The notes under the pieces: generated by a model
The model's database searches: none
Seen by the model: only the letters and a program-made list of their open reading frames with translations
What the model was told of the DNA's origin: nothing
In this document: positions 55,539 to 63,221 of the stretch, in pieces
How positions within the stretch are numbered: position 1 is the first letter of the stretch
Layout of the letters: each line of letters begins with the position of its first letter
Assembly (NCBI GenBank): GCA_900545535.1
Contig: UQZN01000013.1
Location: 1-64,000 of the forward strand
DNA length: 64,000 nucleotides
Direction: 5' to 3'
Source: an uncultured Phascolarctobacterium sp.
Lineage (GTDB): Bacteria; Bacillota; Negativicutes; Acidaminococcales; Acidaminococcaceae
Program-made: the position numbers and the translations under genes

Positions 55539-56285
55539 ATGGATTATTTTGTATTAACAGTGGCTTCGTTGATTTTGTTTGCCGCTACTTTTTTCAGTAC
55601 GGTAACGGGTTTTGGTTTTGCGCTGATCGCCGCGCCGGTACTGACACTGGTGATGGGGCCGAAAGAGACGGTCGTGTTCGTTATTGTGGCCGGCGTTATT
55701 GTGCGTGTGATCATGATGTGGCGTACCTGGGGCCAGTTTGAGTGGTCGACGGTACTGATAACGGCGGGCGGAAGCCTGCTGGGCATTATTCCCGGCGCGT
55801 ATTTGCTGAAGGTGGCCGACGCCAATCATTTAAAGATTTTACTGGGTGTTGCGCTTTTGCTGGTGACGCTTTTAATGGAACTGAATTTTGTGCCTGAGGT
55901 CAGGAATAAAAAGCTGGGCCGCGTTTCGGCCGGCTTTTTAAGCGGCTTTTTCAGTGCTACGACCAGTATCAGCGGGCCGCCGATAGCTTTGTATTTTTTG
56001 AGTGAGAATATGGAGAAAAATCTGCTGCGTGCCAATATGATCTGGATTTTTGCTATTGGCAGCTTCTGTACTTTGGGCAGTTTTTTTGTAGCGGGCACTT
56101 TTCAGGGCGGCAATTTGCTTGCTTTGTCGCTGTATGTGCTGCCGGCGGTGCTTTTAGGCTGGTGGTTGGGAGAAAAAATGTTTTTTCGGATCAACCAGCA
56201 TTTATTCAAACGCATTGCGCTGCTGGTGGTGTTGATAGGCGGAGTGATGACGCTGGGCAGTGGTATCAAGGGCGTGCTGCATTGA
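55539..56285 (+). CDS. TauE/SafE family permease
   Basis: 248 residues with about eight hydrophobic segments and the duplicated family pattern (FSTVTGFGFALIAAPVLTLV near the N-terminus; AGFLSGFFSATTSISGPPIA in the second half). These permeases export or import small sulfur-containing or organic anions such as sulfite or sulfoacetate. Start at ATG 55539 (after GGAGAGAAATC). No linked sulfur gene gives a clue to the substrate. Confidence 0.88.
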   Translation: MDYFVLTVASLILFAATFFSTVTGFGFALIAAPVLTLVMGPKETVVFVIVAGVIVRVIMMWRTWGQFEWSTVLITAGGSLLGIIPGAYLLKVADANHLKILLGVALLLVTLLMELNFVPEVRNKKLGRVSAGFLSGFFSATTSISGPPIALYFLSENMEKNLLRANMIWIFAIGSFCTLGSFFVAGTFQGGNLLALSLYVLPAVLLGWWLGEKMFFRINQHLFKRIALLVVLIGGVMTLGSGIKGVLH

Positions 56286-56353
56286 ATTTGTTGTAACATT
56301 GTTTACAATAGTTGATGTATAAAAATTAATTTTTTTGAATTTTATGCTTTCGC

Positions 56354-56382
56354 TTGACACTGTTTTTATACGGGGCTAAAAT
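56354..56382 (+). promoter_or_regulatory. promoter of the aromatic amino-acid operon
   Basis: TTGACA (56354-56359), 17-base spacer, TAAAAT (56377-56382). Near-consensus. It lies 50 bases before the leader peptide start and about 300 bases before the first DAHP synthase gene. Confidence 0.85.
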
Positions 56383-56431
56383 AACAGCAATTAAGTTTTA
56401 CACAAGAAATTTAAATTGGGTGGGTAAAATC

Positions 56432-56575
56432 GTGGAATCTGTTTTGAAAACTAATTTGGTAAATGAATATGCTTTTGACTTTAGCCGGGGCTATTTTTAT
56501 TTTAGCGCTGGTTATTTTACTTGCTCAAAACTGCATAATTCTATTACCGTAAACAGATGCCGATACTGTAGCTGA
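56432..56575 (+). CDS. aromatic-residue-rich leader peptide (attenuator)
   Basis: From a GTG at 56432 (GGGTGGG upstream) a 47-residue peptide runs VESVLKTNLVNEYAFDFSRG then YFYFSAGYFTC. Nine of 17 consecutive residues (YAFDFSRGYFYFSAGYF) are Phe or Tyr. It lies between the operon promoter and a strong terminator (56610-56642) in front of the DAHP synthase gene, the arrangement of translation-coupled attenuation. Ribosomes stalled on Phe/Tyr codons would favour read-through. The longer open frame from 56354 cannot be used because it starts within the promoter. Confidence 0.75.
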   Translation: MESVLKTNLVNEYAFDFSRGYFYFSAGYFTCSKLHNSITVNRCRYCS

Positions 56576-56607
56576 GATATGCTGCTGTAAACTAAGAAGA
56601 TGAATTT

Positions 56608-56643
56608 TTAATCAGGCTCTCTTACGAGGCCTGATTTTTTTAT
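56608..56643 (+). terminator. attenuator terminator upstream of the aro operon
   Basis: ATCAGGC (56611-56617) and GCCTGAT (56628-56634), extended by an inner CTC/GAG pairing around TTAC, followed by TTTTTTTATT. It ends 42 bases before the first aroF-type gene, after the leader peptide. Confidence 0.85.
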
Positions 56644-56684
56644 TATCTTGTGTAAATAAAAAAGAAGTTAAGGAGTGGAGATAA

Positions 56685-57698
56685 ATGATCATAGTAATGA
56701 AACCGGGTGTTCCCGCAGCAGAGGAATTAAAAGTAAAAAATTTGATGGAGGGCAAAGGCTTCCAGATCCATGAAAGCCGCGGTGCTAATTTTACCCTGTT
56801 CGGTGTGGTAGGCGATACAGCAGCCTTTGATATGAATCAGCTGCGGGTGTATGACTGCATTGATAAGGTAATGCGCGTACAGGAGCCTTACAAACGTGCC
56901 AACAGGATGTTCCATCCGGAAGACAGCATTGTCGATGTCTGCGGTGTGCAGGTGGGTGGTAAAAAGATCACAGTGATGGCGGGGCCCTGTTCAGTAGAGA
57001 CACGGGAACAGATCATCGGCGTGGCCAGGGACGTCAAGCAGATGGGCGCAGCGATCCTGCGCGGAGGCGCTTTTAAGCCGCGTACTTCGCCGTACTCTTT
57101 CCAGGGGCTGCAGGAGAGCGGGCTGGATCTGCTGAAAGAGGCTCAAGCTGCTACCGGCCTGCCGATCATCACCGAGATCATGTCGTCTGATAAGATCGAA
57201 CGTTTTGTGGAAGATGTGGACGTGATCCAGGTCGGCGCCCGCAACATGCAGAATTTTGAGCTTTTGAAGGAGCTGGGCAAGACCAGCAAACCGATTTTGC
57301 TGAAACGCGGTTTGTCGGCAACGATAGAAGAATGGCTGATGTCGGCCGAATATATTATGGCTGGCGGTAATGATAATGTGATTTTATGTGAGCGCGGTAT
57401 TCGTACCTTTGAAAATTATACCCGTAATACTTTGGATCTGAGCGCGATCCCGGCTGTAAAAAAACTCAGTCATTTACCGGTCGTCGTTGATCCCAGTCAT
57501 GCGGCCGGCATGTGGTGGATGGTCGAACCGCTGGCCAAGGCGGCTGTGGCTGTAGGGGCCGACGGACTGATCATCGAAGTGCATAACGATCCTGAACATG
57601 CCTTGTGCGACGGGGCCCAATCTTTGAAGCCGGAACGCTTTGGCAGACTGATGCAGGATCTGCAGGTCATTGCAGGAGCTGTTGGGCGTGAGATTTAA
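56685..57698 (+). CDS. aroF: DAHP synthase (3-deoxy-7-phosphoheptulonate synthase), copy 1
   Basis: First step of the shikimate pathway: phosphoenolpyruvate plus erythrose 4-phosphate to DAHP. 337 residues: an N-terminal ferredoxin-like regulatory domain (~residues 1-70, MIIVMKPGVPAAEELKVKNL) and a type I-beta barrel. The barrel carries MAGPCSVETREQI, GGAFKPRTSPYSFQGL, GARNMQNFELLKELG, PILLKRGLSAT, DPSHAAGMWWMVEPL and the metal ligand in EVHNDPEHALCDGAQSL. In Thermotoga-type enzymes the N-terminal domain mediates Tyr/Phe inhibition. A near-identical gene follows in tandem. Confidence 0.95.
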   Translation: MIIVMKPGVPAAEELKVKNLMEGKGFQIHESRGANFTLFGVVGDTAAFDMNQLRVYDCIDKVMRVQEPYKRANRMFHPEDSIVDVCGVQVGGKKITVMAGPCSVETREQIIGVARDVKQMGAAILRGGAFKPRTSPYSFQGLQESGLDLLKEAQAATGLPIITEIMSSDKIERFVEDVDVIQVGARNMQNFELLKELGKTSKPILLKRGLSATIEEWLMSAEYIMAGGNDNVILCERGIRTFENYTRNTLDLSAIPAVKKLSHLPVVVDPSHAAGMWWMVEPLAKAAVAVGADGLIIEVHNDPEHALCDGAQSLKPERFGRLMQDLQVIAGAVGREI

Positions 57699-57747
57699 CA
57701 GGTTATAATTAAAATTAAGCATATAAATCAAAAGGAGAGAACAAAAA

Positions 57748-58761
57748 ATGATTATTGTAATGAAACCAGGAGCACCGCTGCAGGAATGTGAGAAAATCAA
57801 AAACGGGCTGATCGATAACGGCTTCCAGATCAACGAGATCGTCGGCGTCAATATGACGATCCTGGGCGTTATCGGCGATACCAGCACTCTGGATATCAAT
57901 CTGCTGCGCGTCAACGACTGGGTGGAAAAGGTCATGCGTGTGCAGGAACCGTTCAAACGCGCTAACAGGATGTTCCATCCTGAAGACAGTGTTATCGATG
58001 TCAACGGGATCAAGATCGGCGGTAAAAAAATCGTTGTTATGGCAGGTCCCTGTTCTGTGGAAACAGAAGAGCAGATCATTTCCGTGGCTAAATCCGTTAA
58101 ACTCGGCGGGGCGGCACTGCTGCGCGGCGGCGCTTTCAAGCCGCGTACTTCTCCCTATTCCTTCCAGGGTCTGAAAGAAAAAGGTCTGGAGCTTTTAAAG
58201 ATCGCCAAACAGGAAACCGGCCTGCCGATCGTTACCGAGATCATGTCGGCTGATAAGATCGAACGCTTTGTTGAGGATGTGGATGTGATCCAGGTCGGCG
58301 CCCGCAATATGCAGAATTTTGAGCTGCTGAAGGAGCTGGGCAAGACCAATAAACCGATCTTACTGAAACGCGGTTTATCAGCAACGATAGAAGAATGGAT
58401 CATGTCGGCGGAATATATCATGGCCGGCGGTAATGATAACGTTATTTTGTGCGAGCGCGGTATCCGCACCTTTGAAACTTATACCCGCAATACTTTAGAC
58501 CTTAGTGCGATCCCGGCTGTAAAAAAACTCAGCCACCTGCCGATCGTCATTGATCCGAGCCATGCTTCCGGCATGTGGTGGATGGTTGAACCGATGGCCA
58601 AAGCTGCCATTGCCGCCGGTGCTGACGGGCTGATCATCGAAGTGCATAACGATCCCGAGCATGCCTTGTGCGACGGGGCCCAGTCCCTGAAGCCGGAACG
58701 CTTTGCCCATCTGATGGGCGAGCTGAAGGGCATTGCGCAAATAATCGGCAGAGAGATGTAG
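57748..58761 (+). CDS. aroF: DAHP synthase, tandem copy 2
   Basis: Also 337 residues. The barrel domain is almost the same as copy 1 at protein and largely at DNA level (for example EVHNDPEHALCDGAQSLKPE in both), while the N-terminal ferredoxin-like domain is clearly different (GAPLQECEKIKNGLIDNGFQ against GVPAAEELKVKNLMEGKGFQ). This suggests duplication with divergence of the regulatory domain, giving isoenzymes with different feedback behaviour. AAAGGAGAG precedes the ATG; 49 bases separate the two copies. Confidence 0.95.
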   Translation: MIIVMKPGAPLQECEKIKNGLIDNGFQINEIVGVNMTILGVIGDTSTLDINLLRVNDWVEKVMRVQEPFKRANRMFHPEDSVIDVNGIKIGGKKIVVMAGPCSVETEEQIISVAKSVKLGGAALLRGGAFKPRTSPYSFQGLKEKGLELLKIAKQETGLPIVTEIMSADKIERFVEDVDVIQVGARNMQNFELLKELGKTNKPILLKRGLSATIEEWIMSAEYIMAGGNDNVILCERGIRTFETYTRNTLDLSAIPAVKKLSHLPIVIDPSHASGMWWMVEPMAKAAIAAGADGLIIEVHNDPEHALCDGAQSLKPERFAHLMGELKGIAQIIGREM

Positions 58762-58782
58762 GATATAGTATAATAATGTTAA

Positions 58783-58822
58783 AAACGGCTGTTTGTTTGC
58801 TGAAAAGCAACGGGCCGTTTCA
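58783..58822 (+). other. hairpin between aroF copy 2 and tyrA
   Basis: AAAACGGC (58784-58791) and GCCGTTTC-type sequence (58815-58822) plus an inner TTGCT/AGCAA pairing can form a long stem. No real U-tract follows, so attenuation or mRNA processing is possible but a terminator is uncertain. Confidence 0.4.
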
Positions 58823-58869
58823 ATTATCGTAGGATTGCAGCATGGAGAAAGTTTAACGAGGTGAAGGCA

Positions 58870-59742
58870 GTGGAAAGTGGTTTTAGAAGCACGGATTGGC
58901 AGCAGCTTACTTTTGCTGTGGTCGGTATGGGTCTCATCGGCGGGTCTTATGCCAAAGCGCTGCGGCGTTTGGGCGTCAAAAAGATCATCGGTGTCGATAC
59001 CGATGGCGAGGTGCTGCTGCAGGCGCAGGAGCAGGCTCTTATCGACGAAGCTGTTTTGAAGGCCGGCGCTGAACTTAAAGCGGCAGATGTGGTGATTTGC
59101 TCGGTTTATCCGGCGGCTACACTGGGGTTTGTAAAAAGCGCGGTGCCTTTTTTGAAAAGCGATGTTTTGATAACTGATGCCACAGGTATCAAGGGCAGCT
59201 TGCCAGAGGACGTGCAGCGACTGCTTACCGGTAGGATGGAATTTATTGCGGGGCATCCGATGGCCGGCCGTCAGGGCAGCGGTCTGGGTATGTCCCAGGC
59301 TGAGATTTTTGACGGCGCCAATTATATCGTGGTGCCAGCAGCTTTTAACAGCAGTGAGGCGATTGCCTGGTTAAGCAGCTTCGCATATGCGATCGGCTGC
59401 GGGCAGGTAGTGCGGGTAGATGCCGACGAGCATGACCGCATCATTGCCTATACCAGCAATTTGCCGCATGCTTTAGCGGTAGCGCTGATCAACAGTGCTT
59501 CTTATAATGAAAATACGAAATATTTTATTGCCGGCAGCTTTCGCGACGGTACCCGCGTCGCGGATATCAATCCGTATTTGTGGAGCGATCTGTTTTTAGC
59601 GAACCGGGAAAACGTTCTGCAGGAGCTGGCGGCCTTTCGTCAGCAGTTGGAACGCTGGAGCGAGGCTTTGACGGCCAATGATGCCACGGCTCTGCAGGAA
59701 ATGATGCGGGAAGCGGCGGCGAAAAGAAAGGATTTATACTGA
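58870..59742 (+). CDS. tyrA: prephenate dehydrogenase
   Basis: Converts prephenate to 4-hydroxyphenylpyruvate with NAD(P)+, the tyrosine branch. The Rossmann motif is VVGMGLIGGSYAKALRRLGV; further family segments are ADVVICSVYPAATLGFV, FIAGHPMAGRQGSGLGMSQA and YTSNLPHALAVALINS. About 290 residues, without the C-terminal ACT domain of some Firmicute enzymes. GTG codons at 58861 and 58870 are both possible; 58870 has the better spacing from GAGGTGAAG. Its end overlaps aroB by one base. Confidence 0.92.
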   Translation: MESGFRSTDWQQLTFAVVGMGLIGGSYAKALRRLGVKKIIGVDTDGEVLLQAQEQALIDEAVLKAGAELKAADVVICSVYPAATLGFVKSAVPFLKSDVLITDATGIKGSLPEDVQRLLTGRMEFIAGHPMAGRQGSGLGMSQAEIFDGANYIVVPAAFNSSEAIAWLSSFAYAIGCGQVVRVDADEHDRIIAYTSNLPHALAVALINSASYNENTKYFIAGSFRDGTRVADINPYLWSDLFLANRENVLQELAAFRQQLERWSEALTANDATALQEMMREAAAKRKDLY

Positions 59743-60815
59743 TGCGTACGATCACAGTGGCGTTGGGTGAAAAAACATATAAGATCGAGATCGCGGCCGG
59801 ACTGCTGGACCAGATCGGGCCGAAGGCCAGAGCGCTTTCCGCCGCTGCCAAAGCGGCTGTTATCAGCGACAGTAATGTGGACCCTTTATATGGCGAGCGG
59901 TTGGAACGTACTTTGGCGGACAGCGGTTTTGAGGTGACCCGGATCGTTTTTGAGGCTGGGGAGCAAAGCAAGAATCTGGCCACATTGGGTTACGTTTATG
60001 ATGAACTGGCACGGGCCGGGCTGACGCGCAGCGACCTGCTCCTGACTTTGGGGGGCGGGGTGCCCGGCGATCTGGGCGGCCTGGCGGCGGCGACTTTTCT
60101 GCGCGGCATTGATTTTATCCAGGTGCCGACGTCGCTGCTGGCGCAGATCGACAGCAGTGTCGGCGGGAAGGTAGCGATCGACCTCCCGGCAGGTAAAAAT
60201 CTGGTTGGCAGTTTTTATCAGCCGAAAGCAGTGTTTATCGATCCGGAGCTGCTGCAAAGTTTACCGCTGCGCTTTTTGCATGACGGGCTGGCGGAAGCGA
60301 TCAAATACGGCTGTATCCGCGATGCTGCACTGTTTGAGCAGATCGCTGCCATTGACAGTGACGCGGAGCTGCTGGAGCAGGCGGACAGTATTATCGAGAC
60401 CTGCTGTAATATCAAAGCGCGGATCGTTGAAAAGGACGAATTTGACACAGGGGAAAGGATGCTGCTGAATTTTGGGCATACTATCGGACATGCCATTGAA
60501 CAATGCTGCGGCTTTACTACTTATACTCACGGTGAAGGCGTTGGTATCGGTATGGTGCAGCTGACGAGGCAAACAGAAAAGCTGGGGCTGACAGCCGCCG
60601 GTACTGCTGCGCAGATAAGCAGCGTCCTGCAGAAGTTCGGCTTGCCGGTAACGGCGTCGTTCAATGCCCGGGAAATTTTGCAGGTGATGGCTTTGGATAA
60701 GAAAAAAAGCGGCAGAAAAATCACTTTGGTAATCATTGAAAAAACAGGCGTTGGCCGCCTGCATAAAATAGACTGGCAGGAATTGCCTGCCTATATTGGA
60801 CAGGAGAGCGTATGA
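59742..60815 (+). CDS. aroB: 3-dehydroquinate synthase
   Basis: 357 residues. Second step of the shikimate pathway (DAHP to dehydroquinate; NAD and metal dependent). Typical segments: FEAGEQSKNLATLGYVYDEL, TLGGGVPGDLGGLAAATFLR, FIQVPTSLLAQIDSSVGGKV, AIDLPAGKNLVGSFYQPKAV, GLAEAIKYGCI, MLLNFGHTIGHAIEQC and the HGEGVGIGM metal site. Overlaps tyrA and aroA by a few bases. Confidence 0.97.
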   Translation: MRTITVALGEKTYKIEIAAGLLDQIGPKARALSAAAKAAVISDSNVDPLYGERLERTLADSGFEVTRIVFEAGEQSKNLATLGYVYDELARAGLTRSDLLLTLGGGVPGDLGGLAAATFLRGIDFIQVPTSLLAQIDSSVGGKVAIDLPAGKNLVGSFYQPKAVFIDPELLQSLPLRFLHDGLAEAIKYGCIRDAALFEQIAAIDSDAELLEQADSIIETCCNIKARIVEKDEFDTGERMLLNFGHTIGHAIEQCCGFTTYTHGEGVGIGMVQLTRQTEKLGLTAAGTAAQISSVLQKFGLPVTASFNAREILQVMALDKKKSGRKITLVIIEKTGVGRLHKIDWQELPAYIGQESV

Positions 60816-62125
60816 CGACATTGAAGATCACACCGGCGAAGCTTGGCGGCAGCGTTTGCGCGCCTTCGTCTAAAAGCATGGGGCACAGGGAAATCATCTG
60901 TGCCGGGTTGTCGGACGGTACCAGTATTGTTGATAATATCAGTATGTCTGCCGATATGGAGGCTACTTTGCGCTGTCTGGAAGCGTTGGGGATCAGCTTT
61001 CAGCAAGTTCCTTCGTCCAGAGCGGACCGCACGGCTTTTGCCATCAGTGGCAGCGGCAGGGTGTGGGCTGCACGCAGTGCTGTTGACTGTGGCGAATCAG
61101 GCTCGACGCTGCGTTTTATGATACCGTTGGGAGCCTTATGCGGTGCGCCGCTGACCTTTACCGGGCACGGTAAGCTGGTAACACGTCCCTTGCAGGCTTA
61201 TTATGATATTTTTGACAGGCAGGGCCTGCACTATACAACTGCTGCGAAAGGGTATTTGCCTTTGACGGTCAACGGAGTGCTGCAAAGCGGCGCTTATGAG
61301 CTGCCGGGCAATGTCAGCTCGCAGTTTATCAGCGGGCTGCTGTTTGCACTGCCGCTGCTGGAGGGTGATTCTGTTTTGGAAATCACTTCAGGGCTGGAAT
61401 CGCAGAGCTATGTTGATCTGACTTTGTCGTGTCTGGCCAAGTACGGTATTACTATCGAACACGAAAATTATTATAAATATCATATCCGTGGCGGCCAGAG
61501 GTATCGCGGCGGACGCAGCATGGTGGAAGGCGACTGGTCCCAGGCGGCGTTCTGGCTTGTGGCCGGGACGCTGGGCCGACAGATTACCTGTACTGGACTG
61601 CATACTGCTTCATTGCAGGGCGACAGGGTAGTTGCCGGCATCATCAGCCGCATGGGAGGAAAAATAACCTCCGATGCCGAAGGTAATTATACTGCGCTGC
61701 CTGCGCCGACTAAGGGCGTCGTTATCGACGCTGCCGACTGTCCCGATATTATTCCTGTTTTAACGGTGCTGGCGGCTGTCAGTGAAGGTACAACGGAAAT
61801 AATCAATGCCGGGCGGCTGCGCATCAAGGAATGTGACCGTCTGGCAGCAATGACCAGTGAATTGAATAAGCTGGGAGCGGCTGTTACCGAACTGCCTGAC
61901 GGACTGCTTATCAAGGGGCGGCCGGAAGGGCTGCGGGGCGGCTGTGTTGACGCCTGGAACGATCACCGCATCGCCATGAGTTTGGCTGTGGCGAGCCTGG
62001 TCTGCCGTGAGGCGGTCGTTATCAGCGGCAGCGAATGTGTTCAAAAATCATATCCTGAATTTTGGCAGGATTTTGCAGCGCTGGGCGGAAATATTGAAAC
62101 TGTGGGAATGGGTGAAGGCATATGA
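60812..62125 (+). CDS. aroA: 5-enolpyruvylshikimate-3-phosphate synthase
   Basis: 437 residues. Joins shikimate 3-phosphate and PEP. Segments: APSSKSMGHREIICAGLSDG, DCGESGSTLRFMIPLGALCG, LPGNVSSQFISGLLFALPLL, GDWSQAAFWLVAGTLG, RLRIKECDRLAAMTSELNKL, and DAWNDHRIAMSLAVA. The glyphosate-relevant region (LCGAPLTFTGHG) differs from the classical LGNAGTAMRP form, so it looks like a class II-type enzyme, by inspection only. Confidence 0.96.
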   Translation: MTTLKITPAKLGGSVCAPSSKSMGHREIICAGLSDGTSIVDNISMSADMEATLRCLEALGISFQQVPSSRADRTAFAISGSGRVWAARSAVDCGESGSTLRFMIPLGALCGAPLTFTGHGKLVTRPLQAYYDIFDRQGLHYTTAAKGYLPLTVNGVLQSGAYELPGNVSSQFISGLLFALPLLEGDSVLEITSGLESQSYVDLTLSCLAKYGITIEHENYYKYHIRGGQRYRGGRSMVEGDWSQAAFWLVAGTLGRQITCTGLHTASLQGDRVVAGIISRMGGKITSDAEGNYTALPAPTKGVVIDAADCPDIIPVLTVLAAVSEGTTEIINAGRLRIKECDRLAAMTSELNKLGAAVTELPDGLLIKGRPEGLRGGCVDAWNDHRIAMSLAVASLVCREAVVISGSECVQKSYPEFWQDFAALGGNIETVGMGEGI

Positions 62126-63219
62126 GTGGTGTTTATGGCAGAAAAATAAAAATGACGATTTTCGGCGAATCTCATGGGTCCTCTATTGGTCTTGTAATTG
62201 ACGGTTTACCGCCGGGCCTGGAGCTGGATCTTGCTTTCATCAAACGCGAAATGGAGCGCCGTGCTCCGGGGCGGAACCTGCTTTCGACCCAGCGTCAGGA
62301 AAAAGATGCTTTTACGATCCAAAGCGGCGTTTTTGAAGGCCGCACAACGGGGACGCCTTTGTGCGCGCTGATCCCCAACAGTGACAGTCATTCTACGGAT
62401 TACAGTATTTTAAAAGATAATATGCGGCCTGGGCATGCTGATTATTCCGGCAGGATCAAGTATAAAGGCTTTAATGATTACCGCGGCGGCGGCCATTTTT
62501 CCGGCCGTCTGACTGCGCCGTTGGTGTTTATGGGCGCTGTTGCCAAACTGGCATTGGCACGGTATGGCATTGTGGTAGGGGCGCATATCAATAATGTGGG
62601 TGAGATTTGTGACAGGAAGTTTGACCCATTGGGCGAAACTGCCGAATTATTGACGAGCCTGCGGCAGAAAGATTTTGCCGTGCTGGACGATGTGCGGGGA
62701 GCAGAAATGCAGGCGCTGATCATGGAAGCGCGCGAGCGGCAGGATTCTGTTGGCGGCAGTGTGGAGTGCATGGCGCTCAATCTGCCGGCCGGTTTGGGCG
62801 AACCCTTTTTTGATTCGCTGGAAAGCCGTCTGGCGCATGTGCTGTTTTCCATTCCGGCGGTCAAGGGACTGGAGTTTGGGCTGGGCTTTGGTTTTTGCCG
62901 CAGTACCGGTTCACAAGCTAACGATCCGCTGTATTATGACGGCGATTCGGTGCTGACGGAGACTAATAACAACGGCGGTATTTTAGGTGGTATCACCAAC
63001 GGCATGCCGGTAGTATTCAAAGTCGGGTTCAAACCGACGCCATCGATCGCTTTGCCGCAGAAAACGATCAATGTGGCTGAGCATACAAACACGGTGCTGG
63101 AAATCAAAGGCCGTCACGATCCCTGCATCGTGCAGCGGGCTGTACCTGTTGTGGAGGGTGTTACGGCCTGGACTGTCTTGGATATGCTGTTGACTGCTGA
63201 TATTAACGGTGAGGTGTAA
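62122..63219 (+). CDS. aroC: chorismate synthase
   Basis: 365 residues. Makes chorismate from EPSP with reduced FMN. Segments: FGESHGSSIGLVIDGLPPGL, RRAPGRNLLSTQRQEKDAF, GHADYSGRIKYKGFNDYRGG, GHFSGRLTAPLVFMGAVAKL, GGILGGITNGMPVVFKVGFK and KPTPSIALPQKTINV. Overlaps aroA by 4 bases (ATGA). Confidence 0.97.
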   Translation: MSGVYGRKIKMTIFGESHGSSIGLVIDGLPPGLELDLAFIKREMERRAPGRNLLSTQRQEKDAFTIQSGVFEGRTTGTPLCALIPNSDSHSTDYSILKDNMRPGHADYSGRIKYKGFNDYRGGGHFSGRLTAPLVFMGAVAKLALARYGIVVGAHINNVGEICDRKFDPLGETAELLTSLRQKDFAVLDDVRGAEMQALIMEARERQDSVGGSVECMALNLPAGLGEPFFDSLESRLAHVLFSIPAVKGLEFGLGFGFCRSTGSQANDPLYYDGDSVLTETNNNGGILGGITNGMPVVFKVGFKPTPSIALPQKTINVAEHTNTVLEIKGRHDPCIVQRAVPVVEGVTAWTVLDMLLTADINGEV

Positions 63220-63221
63220 GC

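Noticed and set aside
56354..56431. Longer leader protein (73 residues) from 56354
   Set aside because: That start is inside the -35 box of the operon promoter, so it would not be on the mRNA.
58861..58869. GTG at 58861 as tyrA start
   Set aside because: It is part of the purine-rich GAGGTGAAG that best serves as ribosome binding site for the GTG at 58870; kept as an alternative only.
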